64,000 nucleotides of DNA from Luteimonas sp. JM171 (lineage in GTDB: Bacteria > Pseudomonadota > Gammaproteobacteria > Xanthomonadales > Xanthomonadaceae), in assembly GCF_001717465.1 (NCBI RefSeq), contig NZ_CP017074.1, forward strand, positions 1,950,873-2,014,872, written 5' to 3'. This document shows, in pieces, positions 1 through 9,962 of the stretch. Numbering within the stretch: the first letter of the stretch is position 1; the number at the start of each line of letters is the position of its first letter. The notes beneath the pieces are model-generated. The model made no database searches, was not told the origin of the DNA, and saw only the letters and a list, made by a program, of their open reading frames with translations. The translations under genes were made by a program, and so were the position numbers.

Positions 1-48
1 CACGCTGCTGGCGGCCACGATCAGCGGGATCAGCAGTTCGCTTTCCAT
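1..48 (-). CDS. Partial CDS downstream of the SPFH gene
   Basis: Only the first 16 codons lie in the window ([16 protein letters not shown]); the rest is off the left edge. The ATG begins one base after the TGA of the SPFH gene, so the two are almost certainly co-transcribed and probably translationally coupled. The hydrophobic start suggests a membrane or exported protein, but no family can be assigned from so short a piece. Confidence 0.6.
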   Translation of the reverse strand, partial: MESELLIPLIVAASSV

Positions 49-49
49 G

Positions 50-943
50 TCAGTACAGCGTCCCGGTATTGAGCACCGGCTGGGCCGAGCGGTCACCGCA
101 CAGCACCACCAGCAGGTTGCTCACCATCGCCGCCTTGCGCTCCTCGTCCAGGTGCACCACGCCGCTCTTCTGCAGCTCCTCCAGCGCCATCTCGACCATG
201 CCACAGGCGCCGGCCACGATCCGGGCCCGCGCCGCCACCACGGCGTTGGCCTGCTGGCGCTGCAACATCGCGTGGGCGATCTCGGACGCGTAGGCCAGGT
301 GGCTGATCCTCGCCTCCAGGACCTCGACGCCGGCCGAGGCCAGGCGCTCGTCAAGGTGCTTCTTGAGCTCGCCGGAGATCGCCACCGGATGGCTGCGCAG
401 CGACATCTGGCCTTCCTCGTGCTGGTCGTACGGATAGCTGGTGGCCATGGCCCGCAGCGCCGCCTCGGACTGGATATGCACGAAGCTCTCGTAATCGTCG
501 ACGTTGAACACCGCCTCGGCCGAATCAGTGACCTTCCACACGATCACCGCGGCGATCTCGATCGGACTGCCCTCAAGCTCGTTGACCTTGAGCTTGCCGC
601 TCTCGAAGTTGCGGATGCGCAGGGAAACCTTGCGCTTGCTGAAGAATGGGTTGTTCCAGCGCAGCCCGTTCTCCTTCACGGTGCCCACGTACTTGCCGAA
701 CAGGCTCACCACCGCCGACTGGTTCGGCTCGACCATGTAGAGCCCGATCAGGATGAACACCGCCAGTGCGCCGACGACAACGCCTGTCACCAGCATCGCC
801 ACCGACGAAACGATGCTCCCGGCGCTGCCGGAGGTGAGGGCGCTGAAGGACAGGATGATCGCAATTGCGCAGGCGGCCATCACGGCCAGCGTGGCCAGCA
901 GCACCGGGATCCCGGGCAGGGACCGGATCGGGTTCTCTTTCAT
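50..943 (-). CDS. SPFH (Band 7) domain membrane protein
   Basis: A 297-residue protein with two hydrophobic segments near the N-terminus (about residues 10-30 and 44-70), then an SPFH/prohibitin-like domain beginning at [19 protein letters not shown] and an Ala/Arg-rich helical stretch around residues 210-260. SPFH proteins form membrane-anchored oligomers that scaffold proteases or organise lipid domains; the specific role here is unknown. It begins a short operon with the partial gene at 1-48. Upstream lies a promoter with phased GATATC-centred palindromes (979-1007), suggesting repressor control. The family call is firm; the function is open. Confidence 0.85.
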   Translation of the reverse strand: MKENPIRSLPGIPVLLATLAVMAACAIAIILSFSALTSGSAGSIVSSVAMLVTGVVVGALAVFILIGLYMVEPNQSAVVSLFGKYVGTVKENGLRWNNPFFSKRKVSLRIRNFESGKLKVNELEGSPIEIAAVIVWKVTDSAEAVFNVDDYESFVHIQSEAALRAMATSYPYDQHEEGQMSLRSHPVAISGELKKHLDERLASAGVEVLEARISHLAYASEIAHAMLQRQQANAVVAARARIVAGACGMVEMALEELQKSGVVHLDEERKAAMVSNLLVVLCGDRSAQPVLNTGTLY

Positions 944-978
944 CAGACGCGCACTCCCCTCATGGTTGATGGGAGATA

Positions 979-1007
979 GTGATATCGAAGTGATATCACC
1001 CTATCAA
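979..1007 (-). promoter_or_regulatory. Promoter with tandem palindromic operator for the SPFH gene
   Basis: On the minus strand, TTGATA (1007-1002) and TATCAC (984-979) are separated by exactly 17 bp, a good sigma70-type promoter. The perfect palindrome GTGATATCAC (990-999) fills the spacer, and a near copy, GTGATATCGA (979-988), overlaps the -10. The copies are 11 bp apart, about one helical turn. This layout suggests a dimeric repressor binding on one face of the DNA. The regulator is unknown. Confidence 0.55.
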
Positions 1008-1025
1008 CATATTTGCGGGTGGGCG

Positions 1026-2255
1026 TCAGGGAATCCGCAGGTCGGCCCAGACCAGGCGGTGGTCGCTTCCTTCCACGATCGGCGCGCTGGGATCGTCCGG
1101 CGCCGGCCAGTACACCCGGCCGCCCAGGTATTCGAAGCCGGTGGACGGCAGCACGTAATCCACCCGCAGGTTGCCCGACTGGGGGCCGAAGTCCGAGGTG
1201 TCATGCGCGTGCGGGCCGGCGTGGGAGAGGTTGGCGCCGCCGGCATCCAGCGCCGCGTGCACCGCGCCCGGGCTGCGCGGCGCCGGATGGCGCAGCACCC
1301 GCGGGTGTTCGAGCAGTCCGGCAATGGCCTCGCTCACGCCGTCGCCGTCGTGCGGGTCGTTGTTGAGGTCGCCCGCGATCACGAATCGCGCCCCGTCGCG
1401 CAGCCCGCCGCAGCGCCCGGCGTCGTCGCACAGCCAGGCCAGTTCCCCGCCGGAGATGTACTCCTGCCAGAACCGGATCTCGTCGGCGTTGCGCGCCCGG
1501 TTGCGCCGCTCCGGCCCGTCGAACACCGGCGGGGTGGGGTGGGAAGCCAGCAGGTGCACCGTGCCCGCAGGCGTGCGGACCGGCACGTCCCAGTGCGATT
1601 TGGATGACAGCCGCAGCTGCTCCCACACCGCGTCGGGATACCAGGGCGCGCCGGTCTCCGGGTCCATCGGGCGGCGCGCGCCTGGCAGGTCCTTCCACTT
1701 GAACAGCTGGAACGTGCGCACCGCCTGGGCGTCGATCGGGTGGCGCGAGAGCACCAGCATGCCGTACTGGCCCGGGTGCAGGCCGTAGCCCCAGGCGTCG
1801 TTGCCGCGCGCGCGGCCCTCGCCGCCAACGTTGCCATCGCGGTCCAGGTCCAGCCCGCTGGGCACTCCGGTATTCACCGGCGCCAGGTACCGGTAGGGAT
1901 AGCGCAGCGGCCGCCCGCCGCCCGGCTGCGCGGTTTCGAGATAGCGCTGCTGGAACAGGTCCGCCGCGCTTCCGTCGGCGACATAGTCGAACTCGTTGAC
2001 CAGCACGATGTCCGGCCGCACGCGCTGCAGCACCGCCGCCACCCGCCGGGCGCCGTCATCGCCGGCTTCCAGCCGCCGCGCCAAGCCCCCGGCCTCTTCC
2101 GAGTACAGGGACACGTTGTAGGTGGCGACGCGGAGGGTATCGGGCATGGCGGCTTGGGCGTGGTCGGGATCGCCATACACGTTGACGCGCACGCAGGCGG
2201 CCAGCGCCGCGACGGCGAACAGCAGGGGAAGCAAACGCAGGAAACGGCTGGTCAT
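1026..2255 (-). CDS. Exported endonuclease/exonuclease/phosphatase-fold lipoprotein
   Basis: A 409-residue protein starting at the ATG that overlaps the bpt stop as ATGA (2255-2252). It has a lipoprotein signal ([10 protein letters not shown], lipobox LAAC) followed by a complete EEP domain: [20 protein letters not shown] (metal-binding Glu), [14 protein letters not shown] (GDLN motif), and the C-terminal EGSDHRLVW (SDH motif). EEP enzymes cleave phosphodiesters or phosphomonoesters with Mg2+. Secreted members are often nucleases or phosphatases that scavenge phosphate; the substrate here is not evident. An in-frame start 10 codons upstream is possible but would add residues in front of the signal peptide. 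Confidence 0.85.
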   Translation of the reverse strand: MTSRFLRLLPLLFAVAALAACVRVNVYGDPDHAQAAMPDTLRVATYNVSLYSEEAGGLARRLEAGDDGARRVAAVLQRVRPDIVLVNEFDYVADGSAADLFQQRYLETAQPGGGRPLRYPYRYLAPVNTGVPSGLDLDRDGNVGGEGRARGNDAWGYGLHPGQYGMLVLSRHPIDAQAVRTFQLFKWKDLPGARRPMDPETGAPWYPDAVWEQLRLSSKSHWDVPVRTPAGTVHLLASHPTPPVFDGPERRNRARNADEIRFWQEYISGGELAWLCDDAGRCGGLRDGARFVIAGDLNNDPHDGDGVSEAIAGLLEHPRVLRHPAPRSPGAVHAALDAGGANLSHAGPHAHDTSDFGPQSGNLRVDYVLPSTGFEYLGGRVYWPAPDDPSAPIVEGSDHRLVWADLRIP

Positions 2256-2974
2256 CTTGATGGGGGCTCCTCGAGCGGTCGCCAACGTCGGCCATCGAAG
2301 GCCTCCAGCGGGCGGAAGCGGCGCTTGTAGTCCATTTTGGCGTGGCCGTCGATCCAGTAGCCCAGATACAGGTGGCCGAGCCCGTCGCGGGCGGCCCAGC
2401 GCAGCTGGTGCAGGATGGCCAGCGTGCCCAGGCCCCGGCCGGCTTCGTCCGGATCGAAGAACGTGTACACCGCCGACAGCGCGTCATCCACCACATCCGT
2501 CGCCGCCACCGCGAGCAGGCGCCCGCCCGCGCGCAGCTCCAGGAACCTGCCGTGGGTCCAGCTGCCCACCAGGAACTGGTCGAACTCGGCCGCGCCGTGC
2601 CCGTCCATCCCGCCCTGCGGGTGGCGGGCGCGCAGGTAGCGCCGGTACAGCTCCAGGCGCTCTTCGTTGCGGCCCGCCGGAAGCACCCGGGTCTGCACGT
2701 CCCGGTTGCGGGCCAGGCAGCGGCGCTGGCTGCGGTTGGGCCTGAACGCCTGCACCGGGATGCGCACCGCCACGCAGGCGCGGCAGCCCTGGCAGTGCGG
2801 CCGGTAAACGATGTCGCCGGAGCGGCGGAAGCCCCACGACAGCGCCTGGGGGTAGAACCCCGCCAGCCGCGGGTCGCCCGGGTCCAGCACCAGGTCGCGC
2901 GCGGTGCGCTCGGGCCAGTATCCGCACGGATGCAGGCCGGTATGGAACAGCCGCAGCGGTTCGGAATCACCCAT
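2252..2974 (-). CDS. bpt: Aspartate/glutamate leucyltransferase (Bpt; arginyl-tRNA transferase family)
   Basis: A 240-residue member of the arginyl-tRNA--protein transferase family. The N-terminal Cys-rich region (HPCGYW, then [15 protein letters not shown]) and the C-terminal GNAT-like part ([39 protein letters not shown]) are both present. Bpt moves Leu from Leu-tRNA onto N-terminal Asp or Glu of proteins, marking them for ClpAP degradation through the bacterial N-end rule. The ATG at 2974 is preferred over a TTG three codons upstream. The gene overlaps the EEP gene by 4 nt. Confidence 0.92.
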   Translation of the reverse strand: MGDSEPLRLFHTGLHPCGYWPERTARDLVLDPGDPRLAGFYPQALSWGFRRSGDIVYRPHCQGCRACVAVRIPVQAFRPNRSQRRCLARNRDVQTRVLPAGRNEERLELYRRYLRARHPQGGMDGHGAAEFDQFLVGSWTHGRFLELRAGGRLLAVAATDVVDDALSAVYTFFDPDEAGRGLGTLAILHQLRWAARDGLGHLYLGYWIDGHAKMDYKRRFRPLEAFDGRRWRPLEEPPSR

Positions 2975-3022
2975 GGGCGACAAGCATACTGCCCGCGGTC
3001 GCAGCCGCCGCGACGGTGCCGG

Positions 3023-3442
3023 TCAGCCTGCGCTGAACGTGCGTACGAGCACGAGGGCCGCGAGGATCGCGATCACCACCAGCAGGATCCGCCGGTAGCG
3101 CATGATCCGCTGGCGGGCGGGGGGCACCACCGGCGCCTCCGGCGCCAGCCCGGGCACGCTGGAACTGGCCAGGTAGCTGTCGGTGACCGGGCGCGTGGTG
3201 GGCCGGTCGGGCATGCCCAGCTCCTTCATCAGCTCGCGCGCGCGCACCTGGTCGTCGGCGCGCACCACCCACACCGCCGGCATGTTGCGGCGGTTGGCGC
3301 TGTCGCGATAGCTGAAGGTGCGCCGACGCCCGCTCATGTAGCCGCGGCCGTTGGTGATCTGCACCTCGATGCCGTGCTCGCGCATCAGCGCGGCGACCTG
3401 CTCGACGTTCTCGACCCGTTGGCTGCTGAAGATCTGTCTCAT
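3023..3442 (-). CDS. DUF2007-type protein with C-terminal membrane anchor
   Basis: A 139-residue protein with a small N-terminal ferredoxin-like fold (MRQIFSSQRVENVEQVAALMREHGI... DDQVRARELMKELG) typical of DUF2007 putative signal-transducing proteins, a Pro-rich linker, and one C-terminal transmembrane helix (about residues 117-134, RRILLVVIAILAALVLV). Xanthomonas homologues are often labelled pathogenicity-like proteins; no activity is established. It lies 4 bp from the tesB stop, suggesting co-transcription with tesB. Confidence 0.75.
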   Translation of the reverse strand: MRQIFSSQRVENVEQVAALMREHGIEVQITNGRGYMSGRRRTFSYRDSANRRNMPAVWVVRADDQVRARELMKELGMPDRPTTRPVTDSYLASSSVPGLAPEAPVVPPARQRIMRYRRILLVVIAILAALVLVRTFSAG

Positions 3443-3446
3443 TGCA

Positions 3447-4340
3447 TCACTGTCCCGGCGGCGTGCCGCCCTTGTCCGCGCCCAGCGCGGTGCGGATCAG
3501 GCCTTCCTGCGCGGTGCTTGCCACCAGCTTGCCCTCCACATCGTAGATCATGCCCCGCGCCAGGCCGCGTGAGCCGCCGGCGCTCGGGCTGTCGGTGGAG
3601 TACAGCAGCCACTCGTCGGCGCGGAACGGGCGGTGGAACCACAGCGCGTGGTCGAGCGAGGCCATCTGCACATTGGGCTGGTAGTAGCTGAACCCGTGCG
3701 GGAAGGTGGCGGTGCCCAGCAGGTGGAAGTCCGACGCGTAGGCCAGCAGGGCGCGGTGCAGCTCGGGCGCATCGCCCACGCGCTCGGACAGACGGAACCA
3801 CACCTGCTGGAAGGGCGGGCGCTTGGGCGGGTTGAGCTCGTCGCGCGGGTACACATGGCGGAATTCGAACGGCCCCGTCCGGTCCAGCCAGCGCTGGACC
3901 TTGGTTGGCAGCTTCTCGAGCACGTGCGCGGGCAGGGGCGGCGCCGGCTCGATGTCCTCGGGCCGGGGCACCGTGGGCATGGGCAGCTGGTGCTCCACCC
4001 CGGCCTCCGGCTGCTGGAACGAGGCCGCGCAGAAGAAGATCACCTTGCCGTGCTGGATCGCGCTCACCCGGCGCACGGAGAACGAGCCGCCGTCGCGGGT
4101 GCGGTCCACCTCGTACACGATCGGATGGTCCACGTCGCCGGCGCGCAGGAAGAAGGCGTGCAGCGAATGGGCCGGGCGCGGACCGCCCAGGGTGGCCTGC
4201 GCCGCCGAGAGGGCCTGGCCCAGCACCTGGCCACCAAAGACGAAGCGGGTGCCGATGTCGCGGCTCTGGCCGCGGAACAGGTTGTGCTCCAGCCGCTCGA
4301 GCGAGAGCAGGTCGATCAGTTCGGACACAGGCGATGTCAT
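3447..4340 (-). CDS. tesB: Acyl-CoA thioesterase II
   Basis: A 297-residue double hot-dog thioesterase matching TesB in length and motifs: LFRGQSRDIGTRFVFGGQV near the N-terminus, HSLHAFFLRAGDVDHPIVYEV, RRVSAIQHGKVIFFC, and the C-terminal SLDHALWFHRPFRADEWLLY. The catalytic Asp-Thr/Ser-Gln set of the family falls in the C-terminal half (LDHALWFHR region). It hydrolyses medium- and long-chain acyl-CoA in the cytoplasm. Confidence 0.93.
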   Translation of the reverse strand: MTSPVSELIDLLSLERLEHNLFRGQSRDIGTRFVFGGQVLGQALSAAQATLGGPRPAHSLHAFFLRAGDVDHPIVYEVDRTRDGGSFSVRRVSAIQHGKVIFFCAASFQQPEAGVEHQLPMPTVPRPEDIEPAPPLPAHVLEKLPTKVQRWLDRTGPFEFRHVYPRDELNPPKRPPFQQVWFRLSERVGDAPELHRALLAYASDFHLLGTATFPHGFSYYQPNVQMASLDHALWFHRPFRADEWLLYSTDSPSAGGSRGLARGMIYDVEGKLVASTAQEGLIRTALGADKGGTPPGQ

Positions 4341-4381
4341 GGGGGAGCCACGCGGAACGGGCCGCAGATTGTACTTGCCCC

Positions 4382-4948
4382 CTACAGCACGAGTCTTTGC
4401 AGCGGCACCCGCGCCAGCACCTCGTCCCAGGGGAACAGCGGCCCGGGATCCACCTTGCGGGCAACCGTCAGCAACGGGTCATCGCTGGCCTGCACCCGCT
4501 CCGTGTCGAGCTCCTCGTGGCCGGTGATGTGCCGCAGCCCCGGCAGGCTCGCGCACAGGTGCTGCAGCAGCCGGACCAGCGCATCCACCTGCGGCTGGGG
4601 ATAAGGCTCGGTCATGGCCTGGTGGCGGCTGTCGTACCAGTGCGGGTAGCGCCCGGTGTTCACCAGCTCGATGCCCACCGAGCGCGGGTTCCAGCCGCGC
4701 ACGTGGTGGGCGATGCGGCCTGCGGGCACGTATTCGGTCAGCGTGCCGTCGCGGTCCACGTACCAGTGGCCGGCGGCGCCGGTGCCGGCCTCGGGATAGA
4801 GGATGCGCTCGCCGTATTCGCGCGCCATCGGCATGTCCGGCAGCTCGGTGCAGTGGATCACCACCAGATCGATATCGGCGGGGTCGCGCGGGCCCAGGCG
4901 CTCAACGTAGGGCAGGTGCTGGATGTGGATGTCCGGGGCGTGGTCCAT
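4382..4948 (-). CDS. N-acetylmuramoyl-L-alanine amidase, AmpD-like
   Basis: A 188-residue Amidase_2 domain protein without a signal peptide. The zinc-site and core motifs are visible: VVIHCTELP (first His), AGRIAHHVRGWNPRSVGIELVN, and HITGHEELDTERVQASDDP (His and Asp ligands near the end). AmpD-family enzymes cut the MurNAc-L-Ala bond of anhydromuropeptides in peptidoglycan recycling. Whether this is AmpD itself or a paralogue cannot be decided from sequence alone. It is divergent from the hydrolase at 5047. Confidence 0.85.
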   Translation of the reverse strand: MDHAPDIHIQHLPYVERLGPRDPADIDLVVIHCTELPDMPMAREYGERILYPEAGTGAAGHWYVDRDGTLTEYVPAGRIAHHVRGWNPRSVGIELVNTGRYPHWYDSRHQAMTEPYPQPQVDALVRLLQHLCASLPGLRHITGHEELDTERVQASDDPLLTVARKVDPGPLFPWDEVLARVPLQRLVL

Positions 4949-5046
4949 GCGGGAATGCTAGGCGATTTGCCCCGCGAAACCGCAGCGATCGGCGCCGCGC
5001 CTGAAATGCACTAGCATTCCCGCATGAATACGCTCCGATTGCCGCG

Positions 5047-5580
5047 ATGACCGCCCGCGGCCACTGCATCCTCTCCCACGGCTTCGAAAGCGGCCCCGAC
5101 GCCACCAAGGTGACCGCGCTGGCCGAGGTGTGCGAGCGCCTGGGCTGGACCCACGAGCGCCCGGACTACACGGACCTGGATGCCCGCCAGGAGATCAGCG
5201 AACTGGGCGACGTGCCCACCCGCGTCCAGCGCCTGCTCAAGCGCGCCCGCGGTGCTGCCGCGCGTGGCCCGCTGGTCCTGGCCGGATCAAGCCTGGGGGC
5301 GTGGATCTCGGGGCGGGTCTCGCTGCAGGTGCCGGTTGCCGGGCTGTTCCTGATGGCCCCACCGGTACGCATGGGCGAGGCCCCGCCGCTGGAGGCGGGC
5401 GAGGGCATCCCGGTGTCCATCGTCCACGGCTGGCACGACGAGCTCATCGATCCGGCCAACGTCGTCGCGTGGGCGCGCGGGCGCAGCGCCCGCCTGCTGC
5501 TGGTGGACGACGCCCACCGCCTGGAAAAACACGTCGACGCCTCCGCGGAAGCGTTTGCCCAGCTGCTGTCCGGCCTGTAG
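5047..5580 (+). CDS. Small alpha/beta hydrolase, YqiA/KANL3-like
   Basis: A 177-residue compact alpha/beta-hydrolase with no lid domain. The oxyanion region ([14 protein letters not shown]), nucleophile elbow GSSLG (in [13 protein letters not shown]), an Asp in [13 protein letters not shown] and a His in [10 protein letters not shown] form a complete Ser-Asp-His triad. Proteins of this size and pattern are annotated as predicted esterases (UPF0227/YqiA-like). The substrate is unknown. Confidence 0.78.
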   Translation: MTARGHCILSHGFESGPDATKVTALAEVCERLGWTHERPDYTDLDARQEISELGDVPTRVQRLLKRARGAAARGPLVLAGSSLGAWISGRVSLQVPVAGLFLMAPPVRMGEAPPLEAGEGIPVSIVHGWHDELIDPANVVAWARGRSARLLLVDDAHRLEKHVDASAEAFAQLLSGL

Positions 5581-5648
5581 GCCGGCCTGCCGCCACCCTG
5601 CGCCGCGCCCGCATCCGGCGGCCCGTCCCGCACGCTACCCTGATTCCC

Positions 5649-7856
5649 ATGGACTTCTTCGTTTCCTGCGCCAAGGGCCTTGAATACCTGCTCGCCGATG
5701 AGCTCACCGCCCTGGGCTGCTCCAGGGCCACCGCCACCGTGGCCGGCGTCAACGCCAGCGGCGCCCTGGCGGATGCCCAGCGTGCGGTGCTCTGGTCACG
5801 CACCGCCAGCCGCGTGCTTTGGCCAATCGCCAGCTGGGACTGCCCGGACGAAGAGGCCCTCTATGCCGGCGCCCGCGCCCTGGACTGGTCCGACCACCTG
5901 CATGCAGGCCTGACCCTGGCGGTGGATGCGCACGTGTCCGGCAGCGCCATCACCCACGCCCGCTATGCCGCCCAGCGCACCAAGGACGCGGTGGTGGATG
6001 CCCTGCGCGAGCACGACGGCCAGCGGCCCGACGTGGACCTGGATGCGCCGGATGTGCGCCTGAACCTGGTGGTGCGCAAGGGCAGGGCGCTGCTGTCGGT
6101 GGACCTGGGCGGCGGCCCCCTGCATCGCCGGGGATGGCGCCGCGCCCAGGGCGAGGCGCCGCTCAAGGAGAACCTGGCCGCCGGCGTGCTGCTGCGCGGG
6201 CAGTGGCCCGAACGCTATGCCGAAGGCGGGGCACTGCTTGATCCCATGTGCGGCAGCGGCACGCTGCTGGTGGAAGGCGCCCTGATGGCCGCCGACGTCG
6301 CCCCGGGCCTGCAGCGCATCGGCGGCGCGGTGGGCGGCGGCGCCGGGGATGCGGTGCCGACGCCCACGCGGTGGCTGGGTTTTGACCTGGAGCGGTGGGC
6401 GGAGCTGTGGGGCGAGGCCCGGCAGCGCGACCGCGCCGGGCGCGCCGCCCTGCGCCCGGTTTTCCACGGCAGCGACATGGACCGGCGTGCCATCGACGCC
6501 GCCATCGCCAACGCCACCGCGGCCGGCCTGGCCGAATCCATCAGCCTGCGCGTTGTGCCGGTGCAGCAGCTGGCCAGCACGTTCCCCGCGCTCGCCGCCA
6601 CGCCGGCTCCCGGCCTTGCGGTCTGCAACCCGCCCTACGATGCGCGCCTTGCGGCCGACCCGGCGCTCTACCGCGCCCTGGGCGACGCGCTGGTGGAAGC
6701 CGTCCCTGCCTGGCGGGCCAGCCTGTTATGCGGCGACGAAGACCTTGCCTTTGCCACCGGCCTGCGTGCGCGCAAGCGCTACCGGGTGTTCAACGGGGCG
6801 CTGGAGTGCAGCCTGATCGTCAGCGACCCGGTGCGCACCGAGCGGCGCGCGCCGGCCGAGCCGCGTGCGCTTGGCGAAGGTGCCCAGATGGTGGCCAACC
6901 GCCTGCGCAAGAACCTGCGCAGCCTCAAGTCCTGGCGTGAGCGCGAGGGCGTGGACTGCTTCCGTGCCTACGACGCCGACCTGCCCGAATACGCGGCCGC
7001 CATCGACGTCTACACCGACGCCGATGCGCCCGGCCGGCACTGGCTGCACGTGCAGGAATACGCGCCACCCGCCAGCGTCCCCGAGCCAACCGCGCGCCGC
7101 CGCCTGGGCGACCTGCTGGCCGCTGCGCGCGAAGTGTTCGAACTCCCGCAGGAGCGCATCGCGGTCAAGACCCGCGCCCGCGGCAAGGGCGGCAGCAAGT
7201 ACGGGCGCATGGACGCCCGCGGCGAGTTCATCCTGGTGCGCGAGGGCGCGGCGCGGCTGCGCGTGAACCTGTTCGACTACCTGGATACCGGCCTGTTCCT
7301 CGACCACCGCCCGCTGCGCGCCCGCATCGCCGCCGAGGCGGAGGGCAAGCGGTTCCTCAACCTGTTCTGCTATACCGGCGCCGCCACCGTGCAGGCCGCG
7401 ATGGGCGGCGCGGCCAGCACCACGAGCGTGGACCTCTCCGCCACCTACCTGCAGTGGCTCGCCGAAAACCTGCGTGAGAACGGCCTGGGCGGAAGCGGCC
7501 ACCAGCTGGTGCAGGCCGATGCCGTGGCTTGGCTGGAGGCTGAGCGCGGGCGCTACGACCTGGTCTTCTGCGATCCGCCCACGTTCTCCAACTCCGCCCG
7601 CGCGGGTGACTTCGACGTGCAGAAGGAGCACGTGCGCCTGCTGCGCGCGGCCGTGGCGCGGCTGGCGCCCGGGGGCGTGCTGTATTTCAGCAACAATTTC
7701 CGGCGCTTCCGCCTGGATGAGGCGGCCGTGGCGGAGTTTGCCCGCTACGAGGAAATCAGCCCGGCCACGATCCCGCGGGATTTTGCGCGCAATCAGCGCA
7801 TCCACCGGGCGTGGCGCCTGCAGCCCGCGGCTGCAGGCGCGCCCGGCAACGGCTAG
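5649..7856 (+). CDS. rlmKL: Bifunctional 23S rRNA methyltransferase RlmKL
   Basis: A 735-residue fusion of two SAM methyltransferases. The N-terminal half has the THUMP domain and RlmL catalytic region ([30 protein letters not shown]) for m2G2445. The C-terminal half is RlmK ([31 protein letters not shown]) for m7G2069. The start is the ATG at 5649; the reading frame is open far upstream but with no homologous content. Its TAG stop shares the palindrome CTAG with the stop of the convergent gene at 7853. Confidence 0.95.
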   Translation: MDFFVSCAKGLEYLLADELTALGCSRATATVAGVNASGALADAQRAVLWSRTASRVLWPIASWDCPDEEALYAGARALDWSDHLHAGLTLAVDAHVSGSAITHARYAAQRTKDAVVDALREHDGQRPDVDLDAPDVRLNLVVRKGRALLSVDLGGGPLHRRGWRRAQGEAPLKENLAAGVLLRGQWPERYAEGGALLDPMCGSGTLLVEGALMAADVAPGLQRIGGAVGGGAGDAVPTPTRWLGFDLERWAELWGEARQRDRAGRAALRPVFHGSDMDRRAIDAAIANATAAGLAESISLRVVPVQQLASTFPALAATPAPGLAVCNPPYDARLAADPALYRALGDALVEAVPAWRASLLCGDEDLAFATGLRARKRYRVFNGALECSLIVSDPVRTERRAPAEPRALGEGAQMVANRLRKNLRSLKSWREREGVDCFRAYDADLPEYAAAIDVYTDADAPGRHWLHVQEYAPPASVPEPTARRRLGDLLAAAREVFELPQERIAVKTRARGKGGSKYGRMDARGEFILVREGAARLRVNLFDYLDTGLFLDHRPLRARIAAEAEGKRFLNLFCYTGAATVQAAMGGAASTTSVDLSATYLQWLAENLRENGLGGSGHQLVQADAVAWLEAERGRYDLVFCDPPTFSNSARAGDFDVQKEHVRLLRAAVARLAPGGVLYFSNNFRRFRLDEAAVAEFARYEEISPATIPRDFARNQRIHRAWRLQPAAAGAPGNG

Positions 7857-8308
7857 TTTCTGCTCAGGCGCGGCGCGTCGAAGTCGAGCCGTTCCACCAG
7901 CCCGAGCCCTTCCACCAGTTCGTCCTCGGACTGCCTGCGCACCCAGATGTGCGCCACCCGGTCGCGGTCCAGTTCCACCAGCGTCTCCCGCACCAGCAGA
8001 TCGGGCTGGTTGGCCACCTCGGCCCGGTACCAGCGGATCTCCTGGCCGGCGACCACCCCGCGTTCCTCGCGGTTGCCACGCCTCGGCTGGAACGCCGAGT
8101 CCGCCGAAAGCGCCAGGCCGAACACTTCCCGGCCCGTCCCGTCCACGGCGCTGCAGATCAGGAAGGCGTCGTTGCCACGCTGTTCCCAGCTCAGGCCGGA
8201 GCCCGCAGGCAGCTGCGGGCACGACGGCGACTGCGCATGGGCGGCGGTGACCATGCCCAGCGCGCACGCGGCAGCCAGCAACGGTCCTCGTAAAAGCAGA
8301 TTCATCAT
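7853..8308 (-). CDS. Exported hypothetical protein
   Basis: A 151-residue protein with a clear signal peptide ([24 protein letters not shown], cleavage after AHA). The mature part has two cysteines that could pair (near PSCPQL and FLICSAVD) and a charged C-terminal half ending in [14 protein letters not shown]. No known domain was recognised. The first of two adjacent ATGs (8308) is chosen because AAAGGGGG lies at good spacing upstream. It converges on rlmKL, sharing stop bases. Confidence 0.6.
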   Translation of the reverse strand: MMNLLLRGPLLAAACALGMVTAAHAQSPSCPQLPAGSGLSWEQRGNDAFLICSAVDGTGREVFGLALSADSAFQPRRGNREERGVVAGQEIRWYRAEVANQPDLLVRETLVELDRDRVAHIWVRRQSEDELVEGLGLVERLDFDAPRLSRN

Positions 8309-8464
8309 GCGTCCCCCTTTGAACACGTCGGGCGGCCCGTGCCAACCGGCCTCCCGCGAGCCACCCTTGAACGACCATACCCGTCCAGGGCATCGCAAAT
8401 TGTGACGCAGGTCACGCCATTGGCGCAAAAATGATCGTCTGCGCGCGCTGCACCGACGAGAGGG

Positions 8465-9001
8465 CTAGAAGCGCCCGCGCTCCATGGTGGCCTCGCCGTC
8501 GGCCGAGAGCCGGACCAGGTACAGGTCCCCGTAGTCCTCTTCCGTCAGCGGATCCACCGGGCATGCGCACAGGGCCGTCACGATCCCGGGCACGGTATTG
8601 CTGTGGCCCACCAGCAGCACCGTGTCGCCGGCGTGGCGGATATGGAGCATCGTGGCCAGTTCGCTGGGCGCCAGTCCGGGATCGTAATCGCGGACCTCCA
8701 GGCCCATGGCCGCGGCCACCGGGGCTGCGGTTTCCCGGGTACGCCGGGTGGGCGTGGAATAAACCGCCTGCAGCGGCACCTCGGCCAGCGTCTGCGCCAG
8801 CGCCTGTGCGCGCGCCTGCCCATCGCCGTCGAGCGGCGGATCCTCCGCGCCCCCGGCGAGCTTTTCCGCATGGCGGACGACGATGAACGTGGTTTGCAAC
8901 TCCTGCGCGCCTTCCTGCGCCTGCAGTTCCCGCAGGCCGGAGGGCTGCAGCGCGCAGCCGGCGAGGGCGACGAGCAGCAGGGGCAGTAACAGCGGGCGCA
9001 T
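8465..9001 (-). CDS. Histidine phosphatase family lipoprotein
   Basis: A 178-residue member of the phosphoglycerate-mutase-like superfamily. A lipoprotein signal (LLLVALAGC) precedes the RHAEK motif (VVRHAEKLAGG), the basic YSTPTRRTRETA segment and the second catalytic His in LLVGHSNTVPGIV. The RHG-type His, two Arg and the His form the phosphoryl-transfer pocket. It is predicted to be a periplasmic phosphatase of unknown substrate. The start at 9001 places the signal peptide at the N-terminus. Confidence 0.85.
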   Translation of the reverse strand: MRPLLLPLLLVALAGCALQPSGLRELQAQEGAQELQTTFIVVRHAEKLAGGAEDPPLDGDGQARAQALAQTLAEVPLQAVYSTPTRRTRETAAPVAAAMGLEVRDYDPGLAPSELATMLHIRHAGDTVLLVGHSNTVPGIVTALCACPVDPLTEEDYGDLYLVRLSADGEATMERGRF

Positions 9002-9110
9002 CGGGAACTCCGATCTGGGCGAGGCCAGCATGATGCCCGCAGCCGACCGTGGGGAAAAGCCCGGGGCATCCAGCGCTGCAGCGAATCGATGGTTGCGGCA
9101 TGCTGGCGGC

Positions 9111-9962
9111 ATGTCTGTTTCACTGCCCCCAGCACCTGGCGATCCCCAAGACCCGGGCAGCGTCGTCCGCCCCGTGCGTCGCTTGCGCGGCACCAGCGAA
9201 CGGGTCCTCGACGACCACATCGCCGAGGAAGTCCCGGTCGCGTTCATCTATAACGACCAGCCGTTTGCAGTAATGATGGCGACGCCGGCGGACCTTGGAG
9301 ATTTCGCCATCGGATTTGCGCTCAGCGAAGGCATCGTGGAGGCCGCCGGCGATGTCGCCATCGAAGGCATTGACCAGCTGATCGAAGGCATCCAGGTCCG
9401 GCTGCGGATTCCTCAGGCCCGTGCGAAGGCGCTGGAGAACCGGCGCCGCAGCATGAGCGGGCGAAGCGGCTGCGGCGTGTGCGGCAGCGAACTGCTCGAA
9501 GGCGCGATGCGCTGGCCCGCGCCGGTGCGGGCCGATCCCCGCGTTACCGTGAAGGCGCTGCGCCGCGCCCTGGGCGAGCTCAAATCCGCACAGGCCATCA
9601 ACGCCCGCACCGGGGCCACCCACGCCGCCGGCTGGGCCTCCCTGGATGGCGGGCTCCAGCTGGCTCGCGAGGACGTGGGCCGCCACAACGCGCTGGACAA
9701 GCTGATCGGCGCCATGCACGCCGCCGGCCACGATCCTGCGGCAGGCTTCCTCGTGGTCACCAGCCGCGCCAGCTACGAAATGGCCATGAAGGCCGCCAGC
9801 GTCGGCATCGGTCTGATGGCGGCAGTCTCCGCGCCCACCGCACTGGCCATCTCGCTTGCCGACCGCGCCAACCTCACCCTGATCGGGTTCGCCCGGCCGG
9901 ACGGGCATGCCGTGTACACCCACGGCGAGCGGCTGGTCGATGGGCCGCAGTTACCGGCCTGA
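9111..9962 (+). CDS. fdhD: Formate dehydrogenase accessory sulfurtransferase
   Basis: A 283-residue FdhD. It carries the paired-cysteine motif (GRSGCGVCGSE), the LAREDVGRHNALDKLIG block and VVTSRASYEMAMKAASVGI. FdhD takes sulfur from IscS and passes it to the molybdenum cofactor of formate dehydrogenases. No formate dehydrogenase gene is in the window. The gene borders the distal end of the integron: only the Spy-like gene, whose 3' end overlaps it, lies between them. Confidence 0.93.
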   Translation: MSVSLPPAPGDPQDPGSVVRPVRRLRGTSERVLDDHIAEEVPVAFIYNDQPFAVMMATPADLGDFAIGFALSEGIVEAAGDVAIEGIDQLIEGIQVRLRIPQARAKALENRRRSMSGRSGCGVCGSELLEGAMRWPAPVRADPRVTVKALRRALGELKSAQAINARTGATHAAGWASLDGGLQLAREDVGRHNALDKLIGAMHAAGHDPAAGFLVVTSRASYEMAMKAASVGIGLMAAVSAPTALAISLADRANLTLIGFARPDGHAVYTHGERLVDGPQLPA

